A stretch of 64,000 nucleotides of DNA from an uncultured Microbacteriaceae bacterium (GCA_947487835.1 CANKXX010000004.1:62001-126000), one strand, 5' to 3'. Counted from the stretch's first letter, positions 1-8,664 are shown. Notes: generated from the sequence alone by a model not told the origin. Made by a program: numbers and translations.

Positions 1-257
1 CGGATGCCGGACAGCAGGTGATCCGCGGCGACGATGTCGTCGTGGCCGCCGACGTGGCTGGCCGCGTGCACGACGACCTCCGCGCCCTCGAGCGCCTCCC
101 GCACGCCGACGCCGGTGAACAGGTCGCCCACGAGCCGGTCGGGCTCCCCCTCGCGGGGGCTGCGGCTGAGGACGGCGGTGTCGTGACCCCGACGTCGCAG
201 TTCCGGCACGAGCACGCGGCCGAGCCGCCCCGTCCCGCCGGTCACGAGAACCCTCAC
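1..257 (-). CDS. NAD(P)-binding epimerase/dehydratase-like protein (partial)
   Basis: Only the first 85 codons lie in the window; the C-terminus is beyond base 1. Translation from a GTG at 257 begins VRVLVTGGTGRLGRVLVPEL, which is the glycine-rich dinucleotide-binding turn (TGGTGxLG) of the extended SDR / NmrA-like family, followed by an Arg-rich second strand (LRRRGHDTAVLSRSP). A GGGGAG ribosome-binding site lies about seven bases before the GTG, which decides this start over the out-of-frame ATG at 264. The fragment does not show which substrate is used. It is on the same strand as tmRNA and is separated from it by a strong hairpin. Confidence 0.75.
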   Translation of the reverse strand, partial: MRVLVTGGTGRLGRVLVPELRRRGHDTAVLSRSPREGEPDRLVGDLFTGVGVREALEGAEVVVHAASHVGGHDDIVAADHLLSGI

Positions 258-363
258 CGCACATCTCCCCGCCTCACCGGGGCCGGTCCGCGTCGCCGGC
301 CCTCGGCTCGACCCTAACCCGCGCGGGTGCCGCGCCTCCAGGGCAGCGGCCGGCCGGGCCGGG

Positions 364-406
364 ACGACGAAGGGGACGCATCCGTCGGATGCGTCCCCTT
401 CGTCGT
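364..406 (-). terminator. tmRNA terminator hairpin
   Basis: A perfect 20-bp inverted repeat (364-383 with 387-406) closes a three-base loop, 64 bases beyond the tmRNA 3' end. There is no T-run on either side, as is common for GC-rich actinobacterial terminators. It sits between tmRNA and the epimerase-like gene on the same strand, so termination of tmRNA is the simplest reading. Confidence 0.7.
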
Positions 407-410
407 GCTC

Positions 411-449
411 AGTGCTGCTACGCGGTGCTGCTACTCGGTGCTGCTACGC
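411..449. repeat. 13-bp tandem repeat, three copies
   Basis: Three head-to-tail copies of a 13-base unit (GGTGCTGCTACGC and close variants) lie at 411-423, 424-436 and 437-449, between the tmRNA 3' end and its terminator. No function is evident. A different short tandem array lies on the other side of tmRNA (880-950). Confidence 0.8.
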
Positions 450-469
450 AGTGCGACAGTGGCCGGTTG

Positions 470-841
470 TGGAGATGGGGGGAATTGAACCCCCGTCCAT
501 CGCTGTAATTCCGAGCCTTCTACGGGTGTATCCAGTACAGGCGTTCTACTCGGCCCCGACCTTTGCTACTGGCAACTAGGTCGACGGGCCCAGCCCTGGT
601 GCAAGTCCCTTCGCGCCCCAAGGCGTAACGCGAAAGCGAGCTCTCTAGCTGACGCCAGTACCCGGGTAGAGAGCATTCCCGGACTGACGGACCTATTTAG
701 TGCTTCGCTTAAGCAGCGAGAGCGAGGTCAGTGCGCTTAGTATTGGCACTTATTTTTTTGCGAAGATCGTTAACGAGATAACTTCGCATCCTCGACCCGC
801 TTCTCCCAGTTTTGCAGGCAATGTCGAAACCGATCATCCCC
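470..841 (-). ncRNA. ssrA: transfer-messenger RNA (tmRNA)
   Basis: tmRNA rescues ribosomes stalled on broken mRNAs and adds a degradation tag, working with SmpB (encoded just downstream). The 5' end GGGGATG (841-835) pairs with CATCTCC near the 3' end (477-471), followed by the discriminator A at 470, making the tRNA-like acceptor; the T-arm GGTTCAATTCC is just inside. CCA is not encoded. The tag frame is directly readable: resume codon GCC at 747-745, then ANTKRTDLALAA and a TAA stop at 711-709, preceded by an A-rich run. The LALAA ending is the usual ClpXP degron. Length 372 nt is normal for the one-piece form. Confidence 0.97.
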
Positions 842-879
842 ATGCGCACTTTCGGTGAAGTGGGCCACTGTCGCACTGT

Positions 880-950
880 GTAGTTATCAAGAACCGCGTA
901 GCGATCAAGAACCGCGTAGCTGTCGAACCAGCGTAGTGGTCGAGAACCGC
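880..950. repeat. About 18-bp imperfect tandem repeat, four copies
   Basis: Four units of 17-18 bases beginning GTAG and ending in GAACCGC or CCAGC occupy 880-897, 898-915, 916-932 and 933-950. They lie upstream of tmRNA on its strand, in the 200-bp gap before smpB ends. The units touch with no spacers, so this is not a CRISPR array. They could carry promoter or regulator half-sites for ssrA, but no clear -10/-35 pair was recognised here. Confidence 0.7.
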
Positions 951-1042
951 GACGCTGTCGTCGCTGCGGCGTTCCCGCCGCAGCCCTCTATTCTACGTCC
1001 AATCGGGGTGCGAACGCCAGCGCTCGCAGCGAACGGCCGGGG

Positions 1043-1519
1043 TCACTCCCCCAGGTGCCGCCTGCTCGCGATGGCACGCTCGGCCTCGCGCCGATCCTGG
1101 CGCTCGCGCAGCGTCTGCCGCTTGTCGTACTCGCGCTTGCCCTTGGCGACCGCGATCTCGACCTTCGCGCGCCCGTCCTTGAAGTAGAGCGAGAGCGGCA
1201 CGAGGGTGTAGCCGCCCTCCTTGACCCGGTTGTGGATCTTCAGGATCTCGGTCTTGTGCAGCAGGAGTTTGCGCTTGCGGCGCGGCGGGTGATTGTTCCA
1301 GGTCCCCTGGCCGTACTCGGGTATGTGCACGGCGTCGAGCCACGCCTCGCCGCCGTCGACGAACGCGTAGCCGTCGACGAGGGACGCACGCCCGGCCCGC
1401 AGCGACTTGACCTCGGTTCCGGACAGCACGAGGCCCGCCTCGTAGGTGTCCTCGATGCTGTAGTCGTGCCGCGCCTTGCGGTTGGTGGCCACGACCTTCT
1501 CACCACGTTCTCTCGGCAT
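1043..1519 (-). CDS. smpB: SsrA-binding protein SmpB
   Basis: SmpB binds the tRNA-like domain of tmRNA and carries it into stalled ribosomes. The 158-aa product has the family landmarks in order: [17 protein letters not shown] near the N-terminus, the [20 protein letters not shown] core, the [18 protein letters not shown] tmRNA-binding surface, and the basic C-terminal tail ([20 protein letters not shown]) that enters the mRNA channel. Length is typical. A GGGGAGG ribosome-binding site stands about six bases before the ATG at 1519. The gene lies 3' of ftsX and 5' of tmRNA on the same strand, the usual actinobacterial neighbourhood. Confidence 0.97.
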   Translation of the reverse strand: MPRERGEKVVATNRKARHDYSIEDTYEAGLVLSGTEVKSLRAGRASLVDGYAFVDGGEAWLDAVHIPEYGQGTWNNHPPRRKRKLLLHKTEILKIHNRVKEGGYTLVPLSLYFKDGRAKVEIAVAKGKREYDKRQTLRERQDRREAERAIASRRHLGE

Positions 1520-1646
1520 GGTCCACCTCCCCGGTGTCTCGTGTGCTGCTGTCTCGAACGGGTGCCACGCCGGAAGGGCGGGCAGCCCACCAGTGTAGTG
1601 CGGATCCCGGAGCGACGCTCGCGCGAGCAGCCCCCGCGGATTCCGC

Positions 1647-2561
1647 CTAGATCTTGAGGTACCGGCTGATGGCGAAGTTGGCCGCGACCGCCGCGAGCAC
1701 CACCCCGAGGCCGAGCAGGATCGGCACCACGAGCAGCGCGTCGTTCAGGCCGACGAGCGACGTGCCGGCGAACTCGACTCGCAGCACCCCCTGCACGAAG
1801 AAGTGCACGATCGCGACGGTGGCGCCGCCCGCGAGCAGGGAGCCGATGAGGGCGGCGAACACGCCCTCGAGCACGAACGGGGTCTGGATGAAGCGGTTGG
1901 ACGCCCCGACCAGCCGCATGATGCCGAGCTCGCGCCGGCGGCTGAAGGCCGACAGGCGGATCGTGGTGGCGATCAGGAGCGCGGCCGCGACGAGCATCAG
2001 GCTCGCGATGCCGACCGCGGCGAGGCTGGCGATGTTGAGGACGGAGAAGATCCGGTCGAGGTACTGCCGCTGATCCGTCACGCCCTCGACCCCGGCCACC
2101 GTGCCGAGGCTTTCGGTGAGGATGTCGGACTGCGACGGGTCCTTGAGGTTGACCCAGAACGCCTCGTTCAGGAACTCCGGCTCCACGAAGCTCGCGACCG
2201 GGTCGCCCTCGAACTGCTGCTGGAAGTTCTCGTAGGCCTGCTCGCGGTCCTCGAAGTAGTAGTCCTGGATGAACGGGGAGAGCGTCTCGCCCTCCAGCTC
2301 GGCGCGGACGGCGGCGACCTGCTCCTCCGTCGCGGCCCCGTTGGCGCAGTTGTCGCTCGCCGACGTGTCCGTGCACATGTCGATGGCCACCTGGGCGCGG
2401 TCGTACCAGAAGTTCTTCATCTGGCCGATCTGCATCTGCAGCAGCACCGCGGCGCCGACGAAGGTGAGCGAGATGAAGGTCACGAGGATGACGGAGACGA
2501 CCATGCTCACGTTGCGGCGGAGGCCGTGGGTCACCTCCGACCAGACGAGGGCGAATCTCAT
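1647..2561 (-). CDS. ftsX: Cell division protein FtsX
   Basis: Membrane half of the FtsEX complex, which in actinobacteria activates peptidoglycan hydrolases of the RipC/NlpC type at the septum. The 304-aa protein shows the family layout: short cytosolic N-terminus ([17 protein letters not shown]), one membrane segment at about 19-42, an extracellular domain with two cysteines (CTD...NCAN, about residues 83-92), and three C-terminal membrane segments (about 175-205, 225-260, 270-295) of the FtsX/MacB fold. Its ATG overlaps the ftsE stop codon (ATGA at 2561-2558), so the two are translationally coupled and expected in 1:1 ratio. Confidence 0.96.
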   Translation of the reverse strand: MRFALVWSEVTHGLRRNVSMVVSVILVTFISLTFVGAAVLLQMQIGQMKNFWYDRAQVAIDMCTDTSASDNCANGAATEEQVAAVRAELEGETLSPFIQDYYFEDREQAYENFQQQFEGDPVASFVEPEFLNEAFWVNLKDPSQSDILTESLGTVAGVEGVTDQRQYLDRIFSVLNIASLAAVGIASLMLVAAALLIATTIRLSAFSRRRELGIMRLVGASNRFIQTPFVLEGVFAALIGSLLAGGATVAIVHFFVQGVLRVEFAGTSLVGLNDALLVVPILLGLGVVLAAVAANFAISRYLKI

Positions 2562-3772
2562 GAGGTGGGACCCACTTCCTGGGAGCGGGCATCGTTCGGG
2601 TCGTCGTCGGCCTTGCGGAGCCCGAGCTTCTCGGCGAGGCCGAGTTCCTTGAGGTCGACGCCCGCCGTGACGGGAGCGGCCGACCGGCCGGCGTCCCCGC
2701 CGGTGGCGATGGCGCTGAGGTCGATGACGCCGGTGCCCTCGGGCAGCCGGCGGATCGAGCCCGTGGCGGGTGCTACGGGAGCGGCAGCGGCGTCCGGACG
2801 GGACTCCGACGAGGGGATCGCAGGCGCGGCCGCACCCGCATCCAGACCGGCCGCGACCGCGACGGGCACCGGGGCGTCCGTCCGCTCGGCGGAGGACCCG
2901 TTCTCGGCGGGCGACTCGGCCGCCCGCACCGGGGCGACGGCGTGGAGCTCGTCCTCGCGCAGCGGCCGGGCGATGGATCCGGTGCGGGGCCCGTTCGAGC
3001 CGAACGACACGGCGGAGCCGGGCACGCCCACGAACTCCTCGGCCTGGGGCGTGTGGGCGTCCCCGCCCTCGCGCTGGATGGGAATGGAGGTTGTCTGGTA
3101 GCCGCCCTGGCGCTCGTCGCGGACGATCTCGCCGCCGATGAGCTCGATGACGCGGCGCTGCATCTCGTCCACGATGGTGGAGTCGTGCGTGGCCATGACC
3201 ACCGTCGTGCCGGACAGGTTGATGCGGTCGAGCACCTGCATGATGCCCGCGCTCGTGGCGGGGTCGAGGTTTCCGGTCGGCTCGTCGGCGAGCAGGACGG
3301 CCGGCTTGTTCACGACCGCGCGGGCGATGGCGACGCGCTGCTGTTCACCACCGGAGAGCTCGTGCGGCAGGCGCTGCGCCTTGCCGGACAGCCCGACCAT
3401 CTTCAGGACATCGGGAACGGCCTCCTGGATGAAGCCGCGGGACTTGCCGATGACCTGGAGCGTGAACGCGACGTTGTCGAACACCGTCTTGTTGGGCAGC
3501 AGGCGGAAGTCCTGGAACACGACGCCCAGGTTGCGGCGGTAGTAGGGCACCTTGCGGCCGGACAGCTGGCTGAGCTGCTGGCCCAGCACGTGGATGGTCC
3601 CCTTCGTGGGCTTGTCCTCCTTGAGGACGAGCCGCAGGAACGTGGACTTCCCGGACCCGGACGCGCCGACGAGGAACACGAACTCGCCGCGCAGGATCTC
3701 GAGGGTCACGTCGTTCAGGGCCGGCCTGGAGGTGCCGGAGTAGATCTTGGAGACGCTATCGAACCGAATCAT
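2558..3772 (-). CDS. ftsE: Cell division ATP-binding protein FtsE with long C-terminal tail
   Basis: ATPase of the FtsEX complex. Residues 1 to about 225 form the ABC domain: Walker [10 protein letters not shown] (about 36-44), Q-loop [10 protein letters not shown], signature LSGGEQQR, Walker B VLLADEPT and H-loop THD. The family is usually about 230 aa; this protein is 404 aa. The extra 170 residues are rich in Ala, Pro, Ser and Asp, look disordered, and end with a more ordered stretch ([25 protein letters not shown]). There is no stop or frameshift before the tail, and ftsX starts on the tail's stop codon, so the extension is real. The ATG at 3772 has only a weak ribosome-binding site. Confidence 0.95.
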   Translation of the reverse strand: MIRFDSVSKIYSGTSRPALNDVTLEILRGEFVFLVGASGSGKSTFLRLVLKEDKPTKGTIHVLGQQLSQLSGRKVPYYRRNLGVVFQDFRLLPNKTVFDNVAFTLQVIGKSRGFIQEAVPDVLKMVGLSGKAQRLPHELSGGEQQRVAIARAVVNKPAVLLADEPTGNLDPATSAGIMQVLDRINLSGTTVVMATHDSTIVDEMQRRVIELIGGEIVRDERQGGYQTTSIPIQREGGDAHTPQAEEFVGVPGSAVSFGSNGPRTGSIARPLREDELHAVAPVRAAESPAENGSSAERTDAPVPVAVAAGLDAGAAAPAIPSSESRPDAAAAPVAPATGSIRRLPEGTGVIDLSAIATGGDAGRSAAPVTAGVDLKELGLAEKLGLRKADDDPNDARSQEVGPTS

Positions 3773-3834
3773 GACGTTTAGAGCCTAAGCATCGTTTGCT
3801 GGGATCCCGACGAGCGACTCGCTCCCGGGCGGGC

Positions 3835-3854
3835 ATGCCCGCGGTCGCGGGCAT
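3835..3854 (-). terminator. Hairpin between prfB and ftsE
   Basis: ATGCCCGC (3835-3842) pairs with GCGGGCAT (3847-3854) around a GGTC loop, in the 101-bp gap after prfB and before ftsE. No T-run follows. It could terminate prfB or attenuate read-through into ftsEX. Confidence 0.45.
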
Positions 3855-3873
3855 CGGGCGGGACGGGGCCGGA

Positions 3874-4983
3874 TCAGGCGTCCGCGGGCTGCTTGCGCCA
3901 GCGGATGCCTGCCGAGATGAAGCCGTCGAGGTCGCCGTCGAAGACGTTCGACGGGTTGTTCACCTCGTAGTCCGTGCGGAGGTCCTTGACCATCTGGTAC
4001 GGCGCGAGCACGTAGCTGCGCATCTGGTCGCCCCAGCTGGCGGTGATGGTGCCGGCCAGCTCCTTCTTGGTCGCCGCCTCCTGCTCGCGCTGGAGCAGCA
4101 GGAGCCGCGACTGCAGAACGCGCAGCGCGGCGGCGCGGTTCTGGATCTGGCTCTTCTCGTTCTGGCAGCTGACGACGATGCCCGTGGGGAGGTGGGTGAT
4201 GCGCACGGCGGAGTCGGTCGTGTTGACCGACTGGCCGCCGGGGCCGGAGGAGCGGAACACGTCGACGCGCATGTCGTTCTCGGGGATCTCGATCGACTCG
4301 GTCTGCTCGATGAGCGGCACGACCTCGACCGCGGCGAAGCTGGTCTGGCGCTTGCCCGCGGAGTTGAAGGGGCTCATGCGCACGAGGCGATGGGTGCCGG
4401 CCTCGACGGACAGAGTGCCGAACGCGTACGGCGCGTCCACCTCGAAGGTCGCGGACTTGATGCCCGCCTCCTCCGCGTAGCTGGTGTCGAGCACCTTCAC
4501 CGGGTAGCGGTGCTGCTCGGCGTAGCGCAGGTACATGCGCAGCAGCATCTCGGCGAAGTCCGCCGCGTCGACGCCACCGGCCCCCGCGCGGATCGTCACG
4601 ACCGCGGCACGCTGGTCGTACTCGCCGTTCAGGAGCGTCTGCACCTCGAGCTCGCCGAGGAGCTTGGTGAGGCTCTCGAGCTCGGCCACGGCCTCGTCGG
4701 CCGACTCCTGGTCGTCGCCGTCGACGGCCATCTCCACGAGCACGTCGAGGTCGTCGAGGCGCCGGTCGATGCTGGTGATGCGCGCGAGCTCCGTCTGGCG
4801 GTGGCTCAGCTCGCTGGTCACCTTCTGTGCGCGCTCGGTGTCGTCCCACAGATCCGGGACGCCCGCCTGCTCGCTGAGGTCGGCGATCTCCGCCTCCAGC
4901 CGATCCACCCCGACCACCGATCGGATGTCGGCGAACGTCGTGCGAAGTGCGGCTATCTGCCCGCTCAAATCCAGGTCGACCAT
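3874..4983 (-). CDS. prfB: Peptide chain release factor 2
   Basis: Recognises UGA and UAA stop codons and triggers peptide release. The 369-aa product carries the RF2 anticodon-like tripeptide SPF (about residues 204-206) and the catalytic GGQ loop ([17 protein letters not shown], about 249-251). The ATG at 4983 ([13 protein letters not shown]) matches the conserved actinobacterial N-terminus better than the upstream start at 5007. The frame is continuous: there is no in-frame UGA and no frameshift site, so the autoregulatory +1 frameshift known from many bacteria is absent here. It precedes ftsE on the same strand. Confidence 0.96.
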   Translation of the reverse strand: MVDLDLSGQIAALRTTFADIRSVVGVDRLEAEIADLSEQAGVPDLWDDTERAQKVTSELSHRQTELARITSIDRRLDDLDVLVEMAVDGDDQESADEAVAELESLTKLLGELEVQTLLNGEYDQRAAVVTIRAGAGGVDAADFAEMLLRMYLRYAEQHRYPVKVLDTSYAEEAGIKSATFEVDAPYAFGTLSVEAGTHRLVRMSPFNSAGKRQTSFAAVEVVPLIEQTESIEIPENDMRVDVFRSSGPGGQSVNTTDSAVRITHLPTGIVVSCQNEKSQIQNRAAALRVLQSRLLLLQREQEAATKKELAGTITASWGDQMRSYVLAPYQMVKDLRTDYEVNNPSNVFDGDLDGFISAGIRWRKQPADA

Positions 4984-5174
4984 GACCGTCAAGCCTACCC
5001 GCCGCACCTGGGCTCACGGTCGCCGGCCGTTGTCGGGTCACCACGCCGGCCCGGCCCCGCCGCCACGGGCTCCCCCGTGCGCTCCCCGTGCGCTCCCCGT
5101 GCACTGCTCCAGCGTCCTCGTCCTCGCCCTGGTCGGCCCCCTCGTCCGCGGAGTCGGCATAGTCTTGACGGGCC

Positions 5175-6443
5175 ATGTCGTCGCCCGAGCCCGCCTTCTC
5201 CCTGCGCTCGGTCGCACTCCCCGCGTTCCTGCCGACGCTCCTCTTCTCCATCGGCGAGGGGGCCATCATCCCGATGATCCCGGTCGCGGCGGACAGCCTC
5301 GGCGCGACCCTCGGCATCGCCGGCTTCATCGCGTCGATGCTCATGCTCGGCGAGCTGTTCGGCGACATCCCGAGCGGCACGGTCGTCAGCCGCATCGGCG
5401 AGCGCACGGCGATGATCGGTGCGGCCCTGCTCTCGATCGTCGGGCTCGTCGTGAGCCTGCTCGCCCCCGAGCCCTGGGTGCTCGGCCTCGGCGTCTTCCT
5501 CATCGGCATCGCCACGGCGGTGTTCGCCCTCGCCCGGCACGCGTTCATGACGAGCTTCGTGCCGCAGCACTACCGCGCGCGTGCCCTCTCCACGCTCGGC
5601 GGCATCTTCCGCGCCGGCTTCTTCGTCGGCCCGTTTCTCAGCGCGGCGGTCATCCACACGACCGGGGCCATCCAGTCCGCGTTCTGGATCCACATCGTCG
5701 CCTGCCTGCTCGCGGCCGGCGTGCTGCTCGTGCTGCCCGACCCGATGAAGGCGGCGCGCGCGGAGCGGGCCGCGGCGGCGGGAGCGCCCGGGACCGCGCT
5801 GCTCGAGGGCGAGGACCTCGTCGCCCTCGAGGCGCACGGCCTCTTCCGCACCATCTGGACCTACAGGGGCGTGCTCGTGAAGCTCGGCAGCGGCGCCGCT
5901 CTGGTCGCCGCCATGCGCGCCGGCCGCAGCGTGCTGCTGCCGCTCTGGGCCGTGAGCATCGGCATCACGGAGGCGAACACCGCCCTCATCATCGGCATCG
6001 CGGGCGGCGTCGACTTCGCGCTCTTCTACTCGAGCGGGCAGATCATGGACCGCTTCGGGCGCATGTGGAGCGCCATGCCCTCGATGCTCGGGCTCGGGCT
6101 GGGCTACCTCGTGCTGTCGCTCACGCACGAGGCGCCCGCCAACGTGCAGTGGTTCATCGCGGTCGCGGTGTTCCTGGCCCTCGCGAACGGCATCGGCAGC
6201 GGCCTGCTCATGACGCTCGGCGCCGACCTCGCCCCGCAGGGCAACCCCGCGCCGTTCCTCGGCGCGTGGCGGTTCACCGGCGACGCGGGCAGCGCGGCCG
6301 CCCCGCTGCTGATCTCGCTGCTCACCGCCGTCGCGTCGCTCGCCATCGCGAGCGGCGTGATGGGCGTGCTCGGCCTGCTCGGCGCCGGGATCCTCGCCCG
6401 GTACGTGCCGCGCTACGTGCCCCGGCGGCCGCGCACGACCTGA
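5175..6443 (+). CDS. MFS transporter
   Basis: A 422-aa integral membrane protein with about twelve hydrophobic segments in two halves, of the major facilitator superfamily. Family features include an acidic/Gly-rich first helix region (FSIGEGAIIPMIP), a loop 2-3 motif near GDIPSGTVVSRIGERTAM (the G-x3-D/R-x-G-x-R motif A variant) and a charged central loop (about 190-220). The substrate cannot be read from sequence; similar proteins are annotated as drug or small-molecule exporters. It is divergent from prfB and convergent with the TetR-like gene, only 20 bases away. A TAGTCT box lies about ten bases before the ATG. Confidence 0.85.
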   Translation: MSSPEPAFSLRSVALPAFLPTLLFSIGEGAIIPMIPVAADSLGATLGIAGFIASMLMLGELFGDIPSGTVVSRIGERTAMIGAALLSIVGLVVSLLAPEPWVLGLGVFLIGIATAVFALARHAFMTSFVPQHYRARALSTLGGIFRAGFFVGPFLSAAVIHTTGAIQSAFWIHIVACLLAAGVLLVLPDPMKAARAERAAAAGAPGTALLEGEDLVALEAHGLFRTIWTYRGVLVKLGSGAALVAAMRAGRSVLLPLWAVSIGITEANTALIIGIAGGVDFALFYSSGQIMDRFGRMWSAMPSMLGLGLGYLVLSLTHEAPANVQWFIAVAVFLALANGIGSGLLMTLGADLAPQGNPAPFLGAWRFTGDAGSAAAPLLISLLTAVASLAIASGVMGVLGLLGAGILARYVPRYVPRRPRTT

Positions 6444-6463
6444 GCTGCGGCCGGCTCGTGCGA

Positions 6464-7420
6464 TCAGACGCCGAAGATCGTGGTGCCCTCGTGCCCGGCG
6501 TGGACCTGCTCCCACTCCAGTGTCTCCTCCGCCTCGCGGAGGGTCGGGTAGGAGCCGGAGGGGCGCCCGTGCCTGCTGGTGGCCCAGTACGCGCCGTGAA
6601 TGAGCTCGACCATGCCGGCGAACTCGCCGTCGTGATTGCCGACCCACAGGTCGTGCCGCACGGCGGACCAGACGACCGCCGGAGCCTCCGGGGTCTCCGG
6701 CTCCGCCGGCTCTGCGGCGTCAGCGGTCTCGGTGGGCTGGATCGACTCCGCGAAGAACAGCGGGGCATCCTGCTGCACCGGTACGGGTGCGGGCAGGTAG
6801 CTCTTGTCGGGCTGGCACGAGTCGAACCAGTCGACGTCGGTGTGCGACGGGGCCGTCGAGACGGCGCCGCGGTACCGCGCGATGAGGTCGCGGGCCATCT
6901 CCTTGCCGCGCAGCGCGGCGAAGAGATCCCCCTCGACCGCGTTGATGATCGCACCCTTCATGATGATCTGGCAGGAGAACGCGAACTCCTCGGGGTCGCG
7001 CAGCCCGGCCTCCGACGCCATGTCGGCGATCAGCGTGCGGATGTGCACGAGGTGCTCGACGCTCGCCCGGCCGAGCCGGTGGTCGCGGCCCATCTCGAGC
7101 AGGGTGTTGACGAAGGTGCAGGCCTCGTAGTCATCGCGGTGGAACCACTCGTCGAACACGTCGAAGATGGCGAGGATCTTGCCCTCGGGCGTGACGCCGC
7201 GGCGGCGGACCCCCTCGGCGATCGTGCCGAGGGTCCACTCGCGCTCGCGGAGGCGGAGGCACTCCTCGGCCAGCGCATCGCGGGACGAGAACTCCCCGTC
7301 GAACTCGGAGGCGCTGACGCCGGCGGCGTCCTGCACCTCGTAAAGGCTCACCCCGCGGACGCCACGCTGGACGAAAAGGGGGTAGGCGGCGGTCAGGATA
7401 CGGTCGTGCAGATCAGACAT
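6464..7420 (-). CDS. TetR-like regulator with C-terminal extension, riboswitch-led
   Basis: Residues 1-50 form a TetR-type helix-turn-helix (LHDRILTAAYPLFVQRGVRGVSLYEVQDAAGVSASEF); residues 50-190 look like the helical ligand domain. An acidic Pro/Glu linker follows (about 230-255), then a small Trp-rich domain (VWSAVRHDLWVGNHDGEF, then GAYWATSRHGRPSGSYPTLREAE) that I do not recognise. The recognition helix is a poor match to the usual YYHF-type motif (SEFDGEF), so DNA binding is not certain. The start is ATG at 7420; an in-frame ATG at 7435 would add five residues. Both abut the GEMM-I element at 7431-7519, so translation is probably under cyclic di-GMP control. Effector and target are unknown. 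Confidence 0.75.
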   Translation of the reverse strand: MSDLHDRILTAAYPLFVQRGVRGVSLYEVQDAAGVSASEFDGEFSSRDALAEECLRLREREWTLGTIAEGVRRRGVTPEGKILAIFDVFDEWFHRDDYEACTFVNTLLEMGRDHRLGRASVEHLVHIRTLIADMASEAGLRDPEEFAFSCQIIMKGAIINAVEGDLFAALRGKEMARDLIARYRGAVSTAPSHTDVDWFDSCQPDKSYLPAPVPVQQDAPLFFAESIQPTETADAAEPAEPETPEAPAVVWSAVRHDLWVGNHDGEFAGMVELIHGAYWATSRHGRPSGSYPTLREAEETLEWEQVHAGHEGTTIFGV

Positions 7421-7430
7421 GGAGGCTGCT

Positions 7431-7519
7431 CTCATTTCGGTAACCCGGCTGACCCGCGCTGATACGGGCCCCGTGGCTTTGCGTCCCCGGCTCGCGCCGG
7501 GTTTGCCGTTGTCGTTGAG
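7431..7519 (-). promoter_or_regulatory. Cyclic di-GMP-I (GEMM-I) riboswitch
   Basis: Read on the minus strand, the stretch contains the conserved blocks of the GEMM-I aptamer in order: GGCAAAC, a GC hairpin with a GCGCGAGC cap, GGACGCAAAGCC, a second stem region, and GGGTTACCG. Outer bases CTCA (7519-7516) can pair with TGAG (7434-7431), closing P1. That 3' strand contains the ATG at 7435 and the purine stretch before the ATG at 7420, so ligand-stabilised P1 could hide the start region; this on/off direction is inference. A possible -10 TATGGT lies at 7610-7605. The recognised core comes from sequence; the ligand is inferred from the known family. Confidence 0.85.
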
Positions 7520-7693
7520 GGGAAGAAGGGGGGCGGCTCGCTGTCCCGAAGGGGGGATCGTGAGCCGCTCGCGTCGCCTCCCCCGGTCCGCGATTACTCT
7601 TCGCACCATACGCGATTTTTGAGGATCCCTCCACTGTTCCTGAGGAAAGAATTACCGCGGAAACTCGGGCCTGAAAACGATTTCAGAGTCTCC

Positions 7694-8200
7694 TCACTGC
7701 CGAAATTCCTCACGACCGCCGAGCATCGACCGGGCGCTCACGCTCACCTCGAGGCGCACTCCCCCCGGCGCGAAGAACGACACGACCGGCGGCGCCCAGG
7801 AGCACGTCAGCGACACCCTGGCCGTGCGCCCGTCCGGCGTCTCCGCGCCGAGCAGACGGAGATCCTGGAACCTCGCCGGCGACGCGTTCTCCAGGTAGTC
7901 ACCCGCGGCCTTCTCGACGTCGTCGTCGTCGAGCACCGGCCTCGGCTGCCCGGAGGGGCCGCGGCCCACGGTCTCGAGTGGGAACGATTCCGCAGCGGCG
8001 AGCGCGGCACCGTCGGCCAGGGTGAAGAGCCGCTTCCGCTCCAGGTAGAGCGACGTCGCGGCGACGACGAGCAGCACGACGGCCAGCGAGAGGGCGCCGA
8101 AGAAGATCGCCAGGAGGAGGGTCGAACCGTCCTCCTCGCTCCGCAACCGCCGCACGAGGCGGAGATGGCGCTGGGCGGGAGGGCCGTCCGTGCCGCTCAC
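7694..8200 (-). CDS. TadE/TadG-like pilus-associated protein (Rv3654c type)
   Basis: A 168-aa protein with a short cytosolic N-terminus, one membrane segment (TLLLAIFFGALSLAVVLLVV, about 22-42) and an extracytoplasmic domain starting YLERKRLFTLADGAALAAAE, the arrangement of Rv3654c-family TadE-like proteins and the N-terminus of TadG. It is the last gene of the pilus cluster. The GTG start at 8200 overlaps the stop of the preceding gene (GTGA), which decides the start over upstream in-frame codons. Role: minor pilin or assembly factor of a Flp/Tad pilus, inferred from the family and position. Confidence 0.8.
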   Translation of the reverse strand: MSGTDGPPAQRHLRLVRRLRSEEDGSTLLLAIFFGALSLAVVLLVVAATSLYLERKRLFTLADGAALAAAESFPLETVGRGPSGQPRPVLDDDDVEKAAGDYLENASPARFQDLRLLGAETPDGRTARVSLTCSWAPPVVSFFAPGGVRLEVSVSARSMLGGREEFRQ

Positions 8201-8664
8201 CGGTCGCCGACCCAGAACCGCGAGACCGTCTGCACCGCGCGCCCCTCCACCGGCACGGCGAGCGGCGTCGACGCCTGCACCGCCGCCGGCAGGAGCGGCA
8301 GCGGCACGGAGATGCGGACCGTCACGGCGACCGTGCCCCGCCGGGTCAGGCACCGCCCCGGCTCCGGCGCGCAGACCACGGCCACCTCCGCTGCGGCCGC
8401 ATCGAGGCCGTAGTCGGCGAGCCCGACCCGGACCGCCCGGTCGGCGGCCGCGGCCGCCTCCGCCGGGGAGTCCGACCGCACGTACGCGCGGGCCGCCTGC
8501 CGTGCGCTGCCCTCGGTGGCGAACGCGGCCGCCTGCACCGCCGACAGCGCGAGGACGAGATAGACGAGCGGCACGAGCATCAGCAGCCCGGCGACCACGA
8601 ACTCGATGGTCGCGGAGCCGCGCTCGGCGCCCGCCCACTCAGTCCAGAGCCTCGACCGCCGCAT
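8197..8664 (-). CDS. TadE-like minor pilin
   Basis: 155-aa TadE-family protein. After a short basic N-terminus comes ERGSATIEFVVAGLL: the Gly-Ser-x-x-x-Glu motif of TadE/TadF pseudopilins, with the Glu that follows the processing site, then a hydrophobic segment (about 19-42) and an Ala-rich exported domain containing a Cys pair (VVCAPEPGRCL, about 97-105). It overlaps the previous gene by 26 bases and the next by four, so the three TadE-like genes form one translational unit. Confidence 0.8.
   Translation of the reverse strand: MRRSRLWTEWAGAERGSATIEFVVAGLLMLVPLVYLVLALSAVQAAAFATEGSARQAARAYVRSDSPAEAAAAADRAVRVGLADYGLDAAAAEVAVVCAPEPGRCLTRRGTVAVTVRISVPLPLLPAAVQASTPLAVPVEGRAVQTVSRFWVGDR

Noticed and set aside
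880-950. Tandem repeats that could be a mini CRISPR array
   Set aside because: Units of 17-18 bases touch each other without spacers, and no cas gene is near.
2558-3080. Separate gene encoded by the FtsE tail
   Set aside because: No internal start with ribosome-binding site, and the tail runs in frame from the ATPase to the ftsX overlap.
4900-5007. Programmed frameshift at the start of prfB
   Set aside because: The frame is open from ATG 4983 onward, with no UGA and no upstream partial frame carrying the conserved N-terminus.
4535-7462. A 975-residue open frame on the plus strand across prfB and the MFS gene
   Set aside because: It is antisense to prfB and out of frame with the MFS gene; composition is Arg/Ala/Pro-rich as in GC-rich shadow frames, with no domain.
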